NCBI RefSeq assembly: GCF_003325375.1
Contig: NZ_CP030862.1
Location: forward strand, 2,545,501 to 2,609,500
From: Streptomyces globosus
GTDB lineage: Bacteria; Actinomycetota; Actinomycetes; Streptomycetales; Streptomycetaceae
DNA length: 64,000 nucleotides
Direction: 5' to 3'
This document shows positions 8,827 to 17,488 of this stretch, piece by piece; the stretch's first letter is position 1; each line of letters begins with the position of its first letter. Both the position numbers and the translations under genes were made by a program. The notes beneath the pieces were generated by a model. It was not told where the DNA came from. It worked only from the letters and a program-made list of their open reading frames with translations, and searched no databases.

Positions 8827-9345
8827 TCAGCCGCTCGGCGGCGGCGAGGCTCCGCCCAGCCGGGGCGCCTCGGCCACCGGATCGACGGGCCCGCCCCCCG
8901 CCTCGACCCGCCCGGCGAGCTCCCGAGCCCAGCCGACCACCCCCGGCACATCAATGCCGTACCAGGGGACACCCGCATCCGGCCGGCCCACTCCGCCCGG
9001 CGCGGCCAGCGCATCGGCTCCGCGCCGCAGCAGCCGTGCCCCGCCGACCGCGTTCCCGCGGGCCGCATGGGTCAGCCCGACCGCCACCTGCGCGAGCCCC
9101 CGCCACAGCGGGGCAGCCTCCTGCGGCCCGGACTTCCAGGCGTCCTCGAACACCTCGTGCGCATGGAAGGGCATCCCCGCGTCCAGCAGGCGCTGCGCCT
9201 CCCCGACCGTCTCCGCCGGGGAGCGCACCACCCCCTCCGGCTGCCGCGCCACGCCCGAAGCCCCGTAGGGCAGCGGCCGCCCCAGCCCGTCCCGCGGACG
9301 CGCGCTCCGCGCCCGCCCCTCGGCATCCCGATCCCGTCCCACCAC
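8827..9345 (-). CDS. DUF309 domain protein
   Basis: About 172 residues. The core matches DUF309: RLLDAGMPFHAHEVFEDAWKSG followed by LWRGLAQVAVGLTHAARGN and GGARLLRRGADAL, a small helical bundle. The first 50 residues (many Arg and Asp) are not conserved. Two adjacent GTG codons (9345 and 9342) could start it. The molecular role of the family is unknown. It converges with lutC and is followed, in the opposite direction, by the tRNA-Pro gene. Confidence 0.75.
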   Translation of the reverse strand: MVGRDRDAEGRARSARPRDGLGRPLPYGASGVARQPEGVVRSPAETVGEAQRLLDAGMPFHAHEVFEDAWKSGPQEAAPLWRGLAQVAVGLTHAARGNAVGGARLLRRGADALAAPGGVGRPDAGVPWYGIDVPGVVGWARELAGRVEAGGGPVDPVAEAPRLGGASPPPSG

Positions 9346-9457
9346 CCGGCCATCCTCCCCCGCTCCGGATACCCGTGCATGCGCACCCCTCGACGTGGGG
9401 TAATCTTCTGCATGTGCCGCAGGGCAGAACCCCAGGTGGGAGCAGCCCGAAGCACAA

Positions 9458-9531
<74 letters not shown>

Positions 9532-9551
9532 CTTGCGAATACGCAGGTCGG

Positions 9552-9583
9552 AGGCCGTTCTCTCTTCCACGAGAGAACGGCCT
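9552..9583 (+). terminator. Rho-independent terminator of tRNA-Pro
   Basis: Stem GGCCGTTCTCTC (9553-9564) pairs perfectly with GAGAGAACGGCC (9571-9582) around a 6-nt loop, with A-T at its foot and TTT after it. Confidence 0.85.
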
Positions 9584-9599
9584 TTGTGCGTCGACGGCC

Positions 9600-9816
9600 T
9601 GGTGCGCGAGCCGCTGTCGACCAGCCGGGCACGCCATGTCGCGAAGAAGGCGTCGACCGCTTCCGGCGGATCACCGGCGCGTGCTGCGGCATCGAGCCGG
9701 GCGGCCGTGACATCACCGGCGAAGGCCACCGCCTCGTCGGTCAACTGCGTTCTCCCCGCCGGGAAGTGGCGGTACAGGGAGCCGCGGGAGGCGCCGCTGT
9801 GCGCGCACGCGGTCGA
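9600..9816 (-). pseudogene. TetR-family regulator remnant
   Basis: The minus strand encodes GASRGSLYRHFPAGRTQLTD followed by EAVAFAGDVTAARL, which is the end of a TetR DNA-binding helix-turn-helix and the start of the ligand domain. The first HTH helices are missing: what precedes in frame is unrelated. On the other side similarity ends near 9600, next to the tRNA terminator, so the C-terminal two thirds are also missing. No start codon with a ribosome-binding site fits. I read it as a decayed fragment at the 3' flank of tRNA-Pro, possibly a scar of integration or excision there. Confidence 0.6.
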
Positions 9817-9922
9817 TGCTCGTCGCACCGGCTCATCGATCCGCCACCCGGCATCTTCCCCACCGGGATCCCTACTGGCCGGCAATCTGTGGTCCGTGCC
9901 ATGGAACAGGCGTGGGGCGGGT

Positions 9923-10834
9923 TCACTCGGGCGGGCCCGGCCGGGGCGCGGTGACCGCGCGGTCGTAGAGGCGGAACAGCCGCAGACGGCCGTCGGCTTC
10001 GTCCTCCTCTGCGGCGAGGGCGTCCCAGCAGCGTGCTGCCAGGGCGCGAGCGCGGGTGCCGGGCCAGGGCTGCGGGAGCAGCTCGGGGGGCAGCAGCGGG
10101 TCGGGGGCCATCGCGGTGGTGAAGGCCGCCGCCAGTTCGATGGCGTACGTCAGCCGTTCGGTCCCGGTGGCGGCTGCCGGTTCGGAGAGTCTGGCCAGGC
10201 GGGCCGCGGCGAGCGCCGCGAGTGCCTCGTGGCGCTCGGCGATCGGCCGGATCGGCCAGAGCAGGGCGGCCAGCCGGGTGGGCTCGGTTTCCTCGCCCAC
10301 CCGTAGGTCGCGGCTGGTGAGGCGGGTGAGGGAGGGCAGGACGCCCAGGTGGCGGGCGTGGGCCTCGACGAGGTCGCCGATCGCGTTGGCGCTGACGTAG
10401 AGGCCGCCCTGGAGGGGGGCCGCGCCGAGGTGGAGGAGGGCGTCGCGCAGGGTGTCGCGGGCCTGCCGGGCGGTCTCGGGGATGGCGAAGGCGAACAGGT
10501 GCCAGGTTCCGTCCCAGGGGGCGAGCCCCTGGTCCTGCCGGTAGGCGTGCCGGACGTACTCCACGTCCGGCGCGATGGAGCCGGTGGGGTCGGCGGTCGC
10601 GTGCAGTCGCGCCTTGCGGCCGCGGCCCTCCTGGGTGAACCGGCCATCGGCGACGAGGCGTTTGACGCACAGCCGGACCTGCTGGTCGGTCATGCCGAGG
10701 GCTTCGGCGACGGCGTACAGCTCGCCGGCGTCGACGGTGCCGTCCTCGCGGATGAGGCCGAACACCAGCGTCCGGGTCCCGATCTCCGGTGCGGCGGGCT
10801 CCGCTGCGGAAGCTGCCGGAGGCCTGCTGGTCAT
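9923..10834 (-). CDS. PaaX-family transcriptional regulator
   Basis: 303 residues. The N-terminal winged helix (ELYAVAEALGMTDQQVRLCVKRLVADGRF) is followed by the PaaX core WDGTWHLFAFAIPETARQAR and LGAAPLQGGLYVSANAIGDL, and a C-terminal helical domain ending in a FRLYDRAVTAP motif. PaaX proteins are repressors, often relieved by an acyl-CoA; there are no phenylacetate genes here, so the ligand is unknown. The start codon overlaps the stop of the GNAT gene (4 bp), so the two are co-translated. It likely controls its own operon and the divergent hydrolase through the palindrome at 11505. Confidence 0.85.
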   Translation of the reverse strand: MTSRPPAASAAEPAAPEIGTRTLVFGLIREDGTVDAGELYAVAEALGMTDQQVRLCVKRLVADGRFTQEGRGRKARLHATADPTGSIAPDVEYVRHAYRQDQGLAPWDGTWHLFAFAIPETARQARDTLRDALLHLGAAPLQGGLYVSANAIGDLVEAHARHLGVLPSLTRLTSRDLRVGEETEPTRLAALLWPIRPIAERHEALAALAAARLARLSEPAAATGTERLTYAIELAAAFTTAMAPDPLLPPELLPQPWPGTRARALAARCWDALAAEEDEADGRLRLFRLYDRAVTAPRPGPPE

Positions 10835-11457
10835 GGCTGCTGCTCCTTGCCGGTGCTGGTGCCGGGTATGGCGCGATGCATGGTAGTCACCGCGCCGAAT
10901 CCCAGGAGGCCCTTGAGGTACGGGGTCTGCTCGGTGTGTACGGCGGTGAAGCCGTGGCGCTCGTACAGGGCGCGGGCGCGCGGGTTGGCGTCGATGACGT
11001 CCAGGCGGACCCGGGAACAGCCGTGTTCGGCCGCGATGGTCGCGATCTCGGTCAGCAGCAGGCCGCCGATGCCGGCGCCCCGGCGGGCGGGGTCGACGGC
11101 GATGCCGTCCATGACCAGTTCCCCCGGCTCCGGGGTGCGTTCGAGCAGGGCCAGTACGGCGAGCCGGGGGAGGCCGCGGAAGAGCCCGTAGCCGGAGAGC
11201 ACGTCGCGCACGCCGCCGCCGGTCAGGCCCCGCCCGCCGAGCTGGTAGCCGGCCACGCCCACGACCCGGTCGCCGTCGGGGGTGAGGGCGACGGCGGCGC
11301 GGTCGTGGTGGAGGTGGCGGGCGATGAAGGCGCGGCCGCGCTCAGGCGGGCCCAGGGCGGCGCCGAGCTTGCGGCCGAAGGCCTCCCAGTACAACTCGGC
11401 GACCTGCTCCCCGGCGCCTTGGGGCACGCTGCGCCGGATGGCAACGGCTGAGTCCAT
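10831..11457 (-). CDS. GNAT-family N-acetyltransferase
   Basis: 208 residues. The GNAT acetyl-CoA site is clear: LVMDGIAVDPARRGAGIGGLL (motif A, R/Q-x-x-G-x-G/A), then VRLDVIDANPRARALYERHGF (motif B). The N-terminus carries ELYWEAFGRKLGAALGP. The acceptor substrate is unknown. GAGGAGG lies 4 nt before the ATG, and TATGAT on the minus strand (11488-11483) gives a good -10. First gene of a two-gene operon with the PaaX regulator. Confidence 0.87.
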   Translation of the reverse strand: MDSAVAIRRSVPQGAGEQVAELYWEAFGRKLGAALGPPERGRAFIARHLHHDRAAVALTPDGDRVVGVAGYQLGGRGLTGGGVRDVLSGYGLFRGLPRLAVLALLERTPEPGELVMDGIAVDPARRGAGIGGLLLTEIATIAAEHGCSRVRLDVIDANPRARALYERHGFTAVHTEQTPYLKGLLGFGAVTTMHRAIPGTSTGKEQQP

Positions 11458-11479
11458 GATTCCTCCTCGCGGTATGCGC

Positions 11480-11514
11480 ACGATCATAGTACGGTCGGAA
11501 TGAGAACGATCGTT
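11480..11514. promoter_or_regulatory. Divergent promoter with candidate PaaX-family operator
   Basis: The perfect 10-bp palindrome AACGATCGTT (11505-11514) overlaps the expected -35 position of both promoters: minus-strand -10 TATGAT (11488-11483) for GNAT-paaX and plus-strand TAGATA (11525-11530) for the hydrolase. A half-copy ACGATCAT (11480-11487) lies 26 bp upstream of ACGATCGT. This region is much more AT-rich than its surroundings. Binding by the adjacent PaaX-type protein is inferred from position. Confidence 0.5.
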
Positions 11515-11542
11515 TGAAGAGCGATAGATATTTGGGGGGCAG

Positions 11543-12604
11543 ATGGCATCGAGACGCAGCACGCGCCGCCGCCGGGTGGTGCGGGCCGTGCTCGCGGCGC
11601 TGGCCGCACTGGCGGTCGCCGCGGCGGGCCTGGGCGGGCTGGTGGTCTGGCAGCACACCTACGACCTGCGCGAGGAGGCTGTGACGGTACGCCGGGACGG
11701 CCGGACCCTGGACGGCGTGCTGGCCCTGCCCGAACAGGGGAAGGGGCCCTTCCCGCTGGTGGTCTTCGTGCACGGGGACGGCCCCGTCGACGCCACCCAC
11801 GACACCTTCTACCGGCCGATCTGGGAGTCCTTCGCTCGAGCCGGATACGCCTCGCTGTCCTGGAACAAGCCGGGCGTGGGCGGCTCGCCCGGAGACTGGC
11901 TCGACCAGTCCATGGACGACCGCGCCCAGGAGGCCGTCGACGCCATCGCCTGGGCCCGGCAGCGGCCGGACGTCGACAGCCGCCGGATCGGCCTGTGGGG
12001 CGCCAGCCAGGCCGGCTGGGTCCTGCCCAAGATCGCCGCCAAGAACCCCGGCATCCGCTTCGTCATCGCCGTCTCACCAGCCGTCAACTGGCACCGGCAA
12101 GGCCGCTACCACCTCCTCGCCGAGCTGCGCCGCGACGGCGCCTCCGACGCCGAGGTCGCCGCCGCCCTGCGCCGCCGCGAGACGGGCCTGGAACTCCTCG
12201 GGCGGGGCGCCCCGTACGAGGAGTACGTACGCGCCGTCGGCGATCCGCAGGGCATGACGGCCGCCCGCTGGAGGTTCGTCTCCAAGAACCACACCGCCGA
12301 CGCGAGCGCCGACCTGCCGGCGCTGAGCGGGGTGCCCGTCCTGCTGGTGCTCGCCGGACACGACATGAACGTGGACACCGCCGACACCGAGGCCGCCTAC
12401 CGGCGGCTGCTGCCGGGGCCCGCGCTGCGCGTCGGCCGCTACCCGGACGCCACGCACGGCCTGGTCAGGCAGGACGTCGAGAACTCCGCACTCCGCCTCA
12501 CCCTGACCGCGCTGTGCGCGCCGAGGGCCCTGTTCGCCGAGGGCTTTCTGGAAGACCAGCGGCAGTTCCTGGCCTCCGTCGGCACCGAAGGACCGAAACG
12601 ATGA
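11543..12604 (+). CDS. Alpha/beta hydrolase, membrane-anchored or exported
   Basis: 353 residues. An Arg-rich start and one hydrophobic segment (about residues 12-37, AVLAALAALAVAAAGLGGLVV) form a signal or anchor. The hydrolase fold shows VVFVHGDGP (oxyanion region), SWNKPGVGGSPGDW, the nucleophile elbow GLWGASQAGWV, an acid within VLLVLAGHDMNVDTAD and His in PDATHGLV. This resembles extracellular dienelactone-hydrolase/acyl-esterase proteins. GGGGGG precedes the ATG. It is divergent from GNAT-paaX, which likely controls it. Its stop overlaps an ATG (ATGA) that opens only a short Arg-rich frame ending at 12774. Confidence 0.85.
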   Translation: MASRRSTRRRRVVRAVLAALAALAVAAAGLGGLVVWQHTYDLREEAVTVRRDGRTLDGVLALPEQGKGPFPLVVFVHGDGPVDATHDTFYRPIWESFARAGYASLSWNKPGVGGSPGDWLDQSMDDRAQEAVDAIAWARQRPDVDSRRIGLWGASQAGWVLPKIAAKNPGIRFVIAVSPAVNWHRQGRYHLLAELRRDGASDAEVAAALRRRETGLELLGRGAPYEEYVRAVGDPQGMTAARWRFVSKNHTADASADLPALSGVPVLLVLAGHDMNVDTADTEAAYRRLLPGPALRVGRYPDATHGLVRQDVENSALRLTLTALCAPRALFAEGFLEDQRQFLASVGTEGPKR

Positions 12605-12795
12605 CCACCCGGCCCGGCCAGGAACCACGGCAGGGCCGTCGCCCGGGCGGCCGCGCCGCGGCGCCTCTCAGACGTCGACGCGCTCTGTGCGGGTCCCGGC
12701 CCGTCAGGAAGGCGCGCGCATCGACGGGGGCGTCTCGTTTCCGTGTCCGGATGGTGGAAGCGGGTCGCCGCTGAGCGGGCGTGCGGCCTAGGGTG
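12605..12795 (+). other. Spacer upstream of the metE riboswitch
   Basis: It holds a 57-codon frame (12601-12774) starting in an ATGA overlap with the hydrolase stop and reading MTTRPGQEPRQGRRPGG, very Arg-rich and unlike any family I know; I do not call it a gene. The putative -10 of metE, TAGGGT, lies at 12789-12794 directly before the riboswitch. Confidence 0.35.
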
Positions 12796-13000
12796 GCCGG
12801 TGCAGCTGGTTCGCCCCGCCCTCCAGGCGGGATGCGTCGCAAGAGGGAACCCGGTGGGAATCCGGGACTGCCCCGCAGCGGTGAGCGGGAACGACCGCCG
12901 TCATACGCACTGGGACCGGACAACGGTCCTGGGAAGCGACGGCCAGTAGGTGCCCGCCGGGGAACCGGCAGGCGTGCCCGCGAGTCCGAAGACCTGCCCG
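12796..13000 (+). ncRNA. Cobalamin (AdoCbl) riboswitch upstream of metE
   Basis: The conserved aptamer core is readable: a GGTGCAGCTGGTTCG 5' segment, AAGAGGGAACCCGGTGGGAA, TCCGGGACTGCCCCGCAGC, then the CACTGGGACCGG stem, GGGAAGCGACGGCCAGTAGG, and the 3' closing CGAGTCCGAAGACCTGCCCG, equivalent to the consensus GCCCGAGTCAGGAGACCTGCC. It lies in the leader of the B12-independent methionine synthase gene, the classical arrangement in which cobalamin represses metE while MetH is usable. The aptamer ends about 180 nt before the metE start. Confidence 0.92.
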
Positions 13001-13120
13001 TTGCCCGCACGCGGACGATTCCGTGTGCGGACATCCCGGTGACCTCGTGGGCGGGTCGGCGTACACAGCGAGCGGCACGTGCGGGCCTCCGTCCGCGGCG
13101 TCGGCCGCCCGTTCCGTCGT

Positions 13121-13175
13121 TCCTTCGCGTCCGCGTCCCGCTGCCGGGATGTTCCTGGACACATCTCGCGAAGGA
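13121..13175 (+). promoter_or_regulatory. Candidate expression platform: hairpin masking the metE Shine-Dalgarno
   Basis: TCCTTCGCG (13121-13129) is perfectly complementary to CGCGAAGGA (13167-13175), which contains the metE ribosome-binding site (AAGGAG, 13171-13176) 7 nt before the GTG. A G-U pair at the outer end extends the stem. The loop is 37 nt. Pairing would block initiation. How the aptamer at 12796-13000 would favour it is not resolved from sequence. Confidence 0.5.
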
Positions 13176-13182
13176 GAGTTCC

Positions 13183-15507
13183 GTGACAGCCAAGCCCGCA
13201 GCCGCGGCAGCACGAGCCACCGTGTACGGGTACCCCCGCCAGGGTCAGAACCGCGAACTGAAGAAGGCCGTCGAGGGCTACTGGAAGGGCCGCGTCACTG
13301 CCGACGCCCTCCGGGAGACCGCGGCCGGCCTGCGGCGCTCGCACTGGCAGCAGCTGGCCGAGGACGGTATCCACGAAGTACCGACCGGTGATTTCTCGTA
13401 CTACGACCACGTGCTGGACACCAGCGTCATGGTCGGCGCTGCTCCCGAGCGGCACCGCGGGGCGGTGGAAGCCGACGCCCTGGACGGATACTTCGCGATG
13501 GCCCGCGGCACGCAGGACGTGGCGCCGCTGGAGATGACCAAGTGGTTCGACACGAACTACCACTACCTGGTACCTGAGCTCGGCCCGGGCACCGTGTTCA
13601 CCGCGAACTCCGTGAAGCAGGTGGCGGAACTGCGGGAGGCCGTCGCGCTCGGGTACACCGCCCGCCCGGTCCTCGTCGGTCCGATCACCTACCTGCTGCT
13701 GGCCAAGCCGGCTCCCGGAGTGTCAGCGGACTTCGAGCCGCTGACCCTGCTGGACCGGCTGCTCCCGGTCTACGCGCAGGTGCTCGCCGACCTGCACGCC
13801 GCCGGCGCCGAGTGGGTGCAGCTCGACGAGCCCGCCCTCGTCCAGGACCGCACCCCGGCCGATCTGAACGCAGCCGCCCGCGCCTATCGGGAGCTGGGCG
13901 CCGCCGCCGACCGGCCGAAGCTGCTGGTCGCCTCGTACTTCGGCAGGCTGGGCGAGGCCCTGCCCGTCCTGGCCGCGGCTCCGGTCGAGGGCCTGGCGCT
14001 CGACTTCACGGAAGCGGGAGCGGCCAACCTGGACGACCTTGCGGCGGTCGGTGGCCTGCCCGGCAAGAGGCTCGTCGCGGGCATCGTCAACGGCCGCAAC
14101 ATCTGGATCAACGACTTCCGGAAGTCCCTCGCCACCCTGGGCACGCTGCTCGGCCTCGCCGACCGGGTGGACGTCGCCGCCTCCTGCTCCCTGCTGCACG
14201 TTCCGCTGGACGCCGACGCCGAGCGCGACCTCGACCCGCAGGTCCGCCGCTGGCTCGCGTTCGCCCGGCAGAAGACCCGGGAGATCGCCGTTCTGGCCCG
14301 CGGGCTCGGCCGGGGCACGGACACGATCACCGCCGAACTCGCCGCGAACCGGGCCGACCTGGCCTCCCGCGCCGGATCCGCCCTCACCCACGACCCGGCC
14401 GTACGGGCCCGCACCGCGGCCGTCACGCACGCCGACGGGCGCCGCGGCCGGCCGTACGCCGAGCGGGCCGCCGCCCAGCGGGCGCACCTGCGCCTGCCGG
14501 TGCTGCCGACCACCACGATCGGCTCCTTCCCGCAGACCGACGAGCTGCGCGCGGCCCGCGCCGACCTGCGGGCCGGACGGATCGACACGGCGGGCTACGA
14601 GGCACGGATCAAGGGCGAGATCGAGGAGGTCGTCTCCTTCCAGGAGAAGACCGGCATCGACGTCTTGGTGCACGGCGAGCCCGAACGCAACGACATGGTC
14701 CAGTACTTCGCCGAGCAGCTCACCGGCTACCTGGCCACGCAGCACGGCTGGGTGCAGTCGTACGGCACGCGCTACGTCCGGCCTCCGGTGCTGGCGGGGG
14801 ACATCTCGCGCCCCGAGCCCATGACGGTGCGCTGGACCTCGTACGCGCAGTCCCTGACGTCCAAGCCGGTCAAGGGGATGCTCACCGGGCCGGTCACGAT
14901 GCTCGCCTGGTCCTTCGTACGGGACGACCAGCCGCTCGGGGACACCGCCCGCCAGGTGGCGCTCGCCCTGCGGGACGAGGTGAACGATCTGGAGGCCGCG
15001 GGGACGGCCGTGATCCAGGTGGACGAGCCGGCTCTCCGGGAAACCCTGCCGCTGCGGGCCGCCGACCGCGCCGACTACCTGGCCTGGGCCACCGAGGCGT
15101 TCCGGCTCACCACCAGCGGGGTCCGGCCGGACACCCAGATCCACACCCACATGTGCTACGCGGAGTTCGGCGACATCGTCCGGGCCATCGACGACCTCGA
15201 CGCCGACGTCATCAGCCTGGAAGCCGCCCGCTCCCACATGCAGGTCGCGCGGGAACTCGCCGCCCACGGCTACCCCCGCGCGGCGGGCCCCGGCGTGTGG
15301 GACATCCACTCACCGCGCGTCCCCAGCGCCGGGGAGGCGGCCGGTCTGCTGCGGACAGGCCTGGAGGCCATCCCGGCCGAGCGGCTGTGGGTCAACCCCG
15401 ACTGCGGCCTGAAGACCCGTGGCTGGACCGAGACCCGTGCCTCCCTGGAGAACCTGGTCGCCGCCGCCCGTGAGGTTCGAGCCGCTCTCGCCGGCGACGA
15501 CGCCTGA
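13183..15507 (+). CDS. metE: 5-methyltetrahydropteroyltriglutamate-homocysteine methyltransferase (B12-independent)
   Basis: 774 residues, normal for MetE. It transfers the methyl group from 5-methyl-THF-triglutamate to homocysteine, the last step of methionine synthesis, in the cytoplasm. Two related barrel domains are present: N-terminal ([43 protein letters not shown]) and catalytic C-terminal from about residue 430 ([29 protein letters not shown]). Zinc ligands are visible in HTHMCYAEF (His, Cys) and [11 protein letters not shown] (Cys). The GTG start has AAGGAG 7 nt upstream. Controlled by the upstream cobalamin riboswitch; a strong terminator follows. Confidence 0.97.
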   Translation: MTAKPAAAAARATVYGYPRQGQNRELKKAVEGYWKGRVTADALRETAAGLRRSHWQQLAEDGIHEVPTGDFSYYDHVLDTSVMVGAAPERHRGAVEADALDGYFAMARGTQDVAPLEMTKWFDTNYHYLVPELGPGTVFTANSVKQVAELREAVALGYTARPVLVGPITYLLLAKPAPGVSADFEPLTLLDRLLPVYAQVLADLHAAGAEWVQLDEPALVQDRTPADLNAAARAYRELGAAADRPKLLVASYFGRLGEALPVLAAAPVEGLALDFTEAGAANLDDLAAVGGLPGKRLVAGIVNGRNIWINDFRKSLATLGTLLGLADRVDVAASCSLLHVPLDADAERDLDPQVRRWLAFARQKTREIAVLARGLGRGTDTITAELAANRADLASRAGSALTHDPAVRARTAAVTHADGRRGRPYAERAAAQRAHLRLPVLPTTTIGSFPQTDELRAARADLRAGRIDTAGYEARIKGEIEEVVSFQEKTGIDVLVHGEPERNDMVQYFAEQLTGYLATQHGWVQSYGTRYVRPPVLAGDISRPEPMTVRWTSYAQSLTSKPVKGMLTGPVTMLAWSFVRDDQPLGDTARQVALALRDEVNDLEAAGTAVIQVDEPALRETLPLRAADRADYLAWATEAFRLTTSGVRPDTQIHTHMCYAEFGDIVRAIDDLDADVISLEAARSHMQVARELAAHGYPRAAGPGVWDIHSPRVPSAGEAAGLLRTGLEAIPAERLWVNPDCGLKTRGWTETRASLENLVAAAREVRAALAGDDA

Positions 15508-15516
15508 TCCGTACCA

Positions 15517-15553
15517 CCCGGTGCCGGACACGGTTTCCGCGTCCGGCACCGGG
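15517..15553 (+). terminator. Terminator of metE
   Basis: Stem CCCGGTGCCGGAC (15517-15529) pairs with GTCCGGCACCGGG (15541-15553); the 11-nt loop contains a further CGG/CCG pairing around TTT. It starts 10 bp after the metE stop and lies between metE and the convergent regulator gene. Confidence 0.85.
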
Positions 15554-15704
15554 CCGTCGAGCGCTGGGGCGGACATGGCTCCGAGGCCGGCGGGCGCAGC
15601 GCCGGTTGAGGGTGAGGACGGCCTCCCGGCCCTTGCGCTCCAGCAGGAAGTCCAGAGCCGCCGGCCGCGCGCCTGCCGTCGGAGCATGCGCATGGGGCCG
15701 CCGC

Positions 15705-17108
15705 TCACCCCCGGTCGTGGGCGACCGGGTACGGGATGAAGGTGCTGCTGTTCTCGTCGACCGCGAGCGGGCGGCCCAGCGGCGGGACCGCGCGCTGGGG
15801 GCAGTCCAGCCGTTCGCAGAGCCGGCAGCCCATGCCGATGGGTGTGGCTGCGGAGGCGTTGCCGAGGTCGAGGCCGTCGGAGTAGACGAGCCTGGGCGCG
15901 TGGCGGATCTCGCAGCCCAGGCCGATCGCGAAGGTCTTGCCGGGCTCGCCCCAGCCGCCGCGGTGGCGGGTGACGGCGCGGGCGGTCCACAGGTAGCGCT
16001 GCCCGTCGGGCATGGCGGCGACCTGGACGTGGATGCGGCCGGGCGCGGCGAAGGCCTCGTAGACGTTCCAGAGTGGGCAGGTGCCGCCGGCCCGGGAGAA
16101 GTGGAATCCGGTGGCGGACTGCCGCTTGGACATGTTCCCGGCCCGGTCCACGCGGACGAAGGAGAAGGGGACCCCGCGCAGCCTGGGGCGCTGCAGGGTG
16201 CTCAGGCGGTGGCAGACGGTCTCGTAGCCGATCCCGAAATGGTCGGTGAGCCGCTCGATGTCGTAACGGAACTCCTCGGCGGCCGTGTGGAAAGCACGGT
16301 ACGGGAGGATCAGCGCGGCGGCGAAGTAGTTGGCGATGCCGATCCGCGCCAGGCCGTGGGCGGGGGAGCCCGGGTCGAAGTCCTCCGCGGCGAGCCGGTC
16401 CAGCTCGGCCCCGTGCTCCAGGAGAGCGAGATGGGTGGCCATCCGGAACGCCTGCTGGCCGGGCCGGAGCCGGCCGGACAGGTGCAGGACGCGGGTACGG
16501 CCGTCGAAGTGGTGGAGGCGGTCCGAGTCGGTGGCGAGGCGGATCCCGTGGTGCTCGGTGAGTCGCTGCGACAGCGCCCGCAGGACTTCCCCGGGGCGGA
16601 CGCCCATCTCCCGGGCGAGCTCCTCGGCAGCGCCGTCGGTGTCGTGCAGGTAGTTCTGCCGCCGGTAGAAGAACTCGCGGATCTCCTCGTGCGGTGAGCG
16701 CGGCGCCGCCGGGCCGCCGTCCCGTCCGTCCGCGGTGTCCGCGAGCCGCTCCGCCAGCAGTTGGCTGCGCCGTCCCAGGTCCAGCAGGACAGCGGCCACC
16801 GCCGGCATCCGGGCGGCCAGTTCGGCCAGGTCCGAGGGGGAGACCCGGGCTTCGGCGACCTCGCTCGCCAGGGCCTCGCGCAGGTCGGCGACGAGGCGGC
16901 TGGTATCCCGCTCGGAGAAGAAGCCCGGGTCGACGCCGAAGGCCTCGGTAAGCCGCAGCAGAACAGGCACCGTGAGGGGGCGGGAGTCGTGCTCCATCTG
17001 GTTCAGGTAGCTGGGGGAGATGGCCAGGACCCGGGCCAGCTCGGCCTGGCTCATCCGGCGCTCCTCGCGCAGCCTCCGCAGCCGCGCACCCGCATACGTC
17101 TTGCCCAC
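15705..17108 (-). CDS. ramB: XRE-family regulator of the RamB/ScfR type (glyoxylate cycle control)
   Basis: 467 residues. HTH_3 at the N-terminus (ARLRRLREERRMSQAELARVLAISPSYLNQMEHDSRPL) is followed by an IrrE/DUF955-like domain (ANYFAAALILPYRAFHTAAEEFRYDIERLTDHFGIGYETVCHRLSTLQ) and the C-terminal DUF2083 domain with cysteines in CPLWN, CEI, and CRLCERLDCPQR. This is the architecture of RamB, which in corynebacteria represses aceA and aceB; the close ScfR family reads short-chain acyl-CoA status. GTG 17108 has GGAGG 7 nt upstream; an upstream GTG (17114) is too close to it. Divergent from aceA, so control of that operon is a strong inference. Confidence 0.85.
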   Translation of the reverse strand: MGKTYAGARLRRLREERRMSQAELARVLAISPSYLNQMEHDSRPLTVPVLLRLTEAFGVDPGFFSERDTSRLVADLREALASEVAEARVSPSDLAELAARMPAVAAVLLDLGRRSQLLAERLADTADGRDGGPAAPRSPHEEIREFFYRRQNYLHDTDGAAEELAREMGVRPGEVLRALSQRLTEHHGIRLATDSDRLHHFDGRTRVLHLSGRLRPGQQAFRMATHLALLEHGAELDRLAAEDFDPGSPAHGLARIGIANYFAAALILPYRAFHTAAEEFRYDIERLTDHFGIGYETVCHRLSTLQRPRLRGVPFSFVRVDRAGNMSKRQSATGFHFSRAGGTCPLWNVYEAFAAPGRIHVQVAAMPDGQRYLWTARAVTRHRGGWGEPGKTFAIGLGCEIRHAPRLVYSDGLDLGNASAATPIGMGCRLCERLDCPQRAVPPLGRPLAVDENSSTFIPYPVAHDRG

Positions 17109-17488
17109 CCGCACCCCTCCGGCCTCGACCGGATCCAGGTTACGCACGGCCCCGCCGATTCCCGCCTTCGCAACCTTGGCAAAACGGCGGCAGAAGATTC
17201 GCAGAAGTTGGCACAGGTCCCTCATTGATGGCACTGCGTGCCGATGCCAGAGTCAGTCCTGCGGCCGCCGGACCCGGCAGCCGAGAGGGACACTCCGGGC
17301 GCGACTCATGGCCCTGACGTCGGATATCCCGGCAGTCCGCGCTCGGCTGACCTGCAGGATTGCTCAGTTCCGCCCCGGTGTCCGGCGGCTGCGACCCCGG
17401 TATGCGGCACAGAGTGCCATTTGCTCTTCCCGGTGGACGGGCCCGTTGGCAGACGAAGCGAATCACGGAGACGGTGACGGTGACGGTC
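17109..17488. other. RamB-aceA intergenic region
   Basis: 380 bp between divergent genes, less GC-rich than the coding sequence and carrying both promoters. It holds a direct repeat TTCGCA-N3-TTGGCA (17167) and TTCGCA-N4-TTGGCA (17198), and scattered TGGCA/TGCCA half-sites (TGATGGCACTGCGTGCCGA near 17226; GAGTGCCATTTGC near 17411). No supported gene. Confidence 0.55.
17167..17213 (+). promoter_or_regulatory. Candidate RamB-type operator: direct repeat TTCGCA-N3/4-TTGGCA
   Basis: TTCGCAACCTTGGCA (17167-17181) and TTCGCAGAAGTTGGCA (17198-17213) are spaced 31 bp apart, about three helical turns, upstream of the regulator gene and on the aceA side. Corynebacterial RamB sites are TTGCAAA-like; the resemblance is partial. 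Assignment rests on position and repetition. Confidence 0.45.

Noticed and set aside
12601..12774. 57-codon frame starting in ATGA overlap with the hydrolase stop
   Set aside because: Arg-rich with no family resemblance; the overlap could be chance. It might be the start of a lost gene but this cannot be shown.
15554..15704. Possible coding remnant between the metE terminator and the RamB-type gene
   Set aside because: A minus-strand stretch reading LLERKGREAVLTLNRR looks protein-like, but it is short and I can match it to no family.
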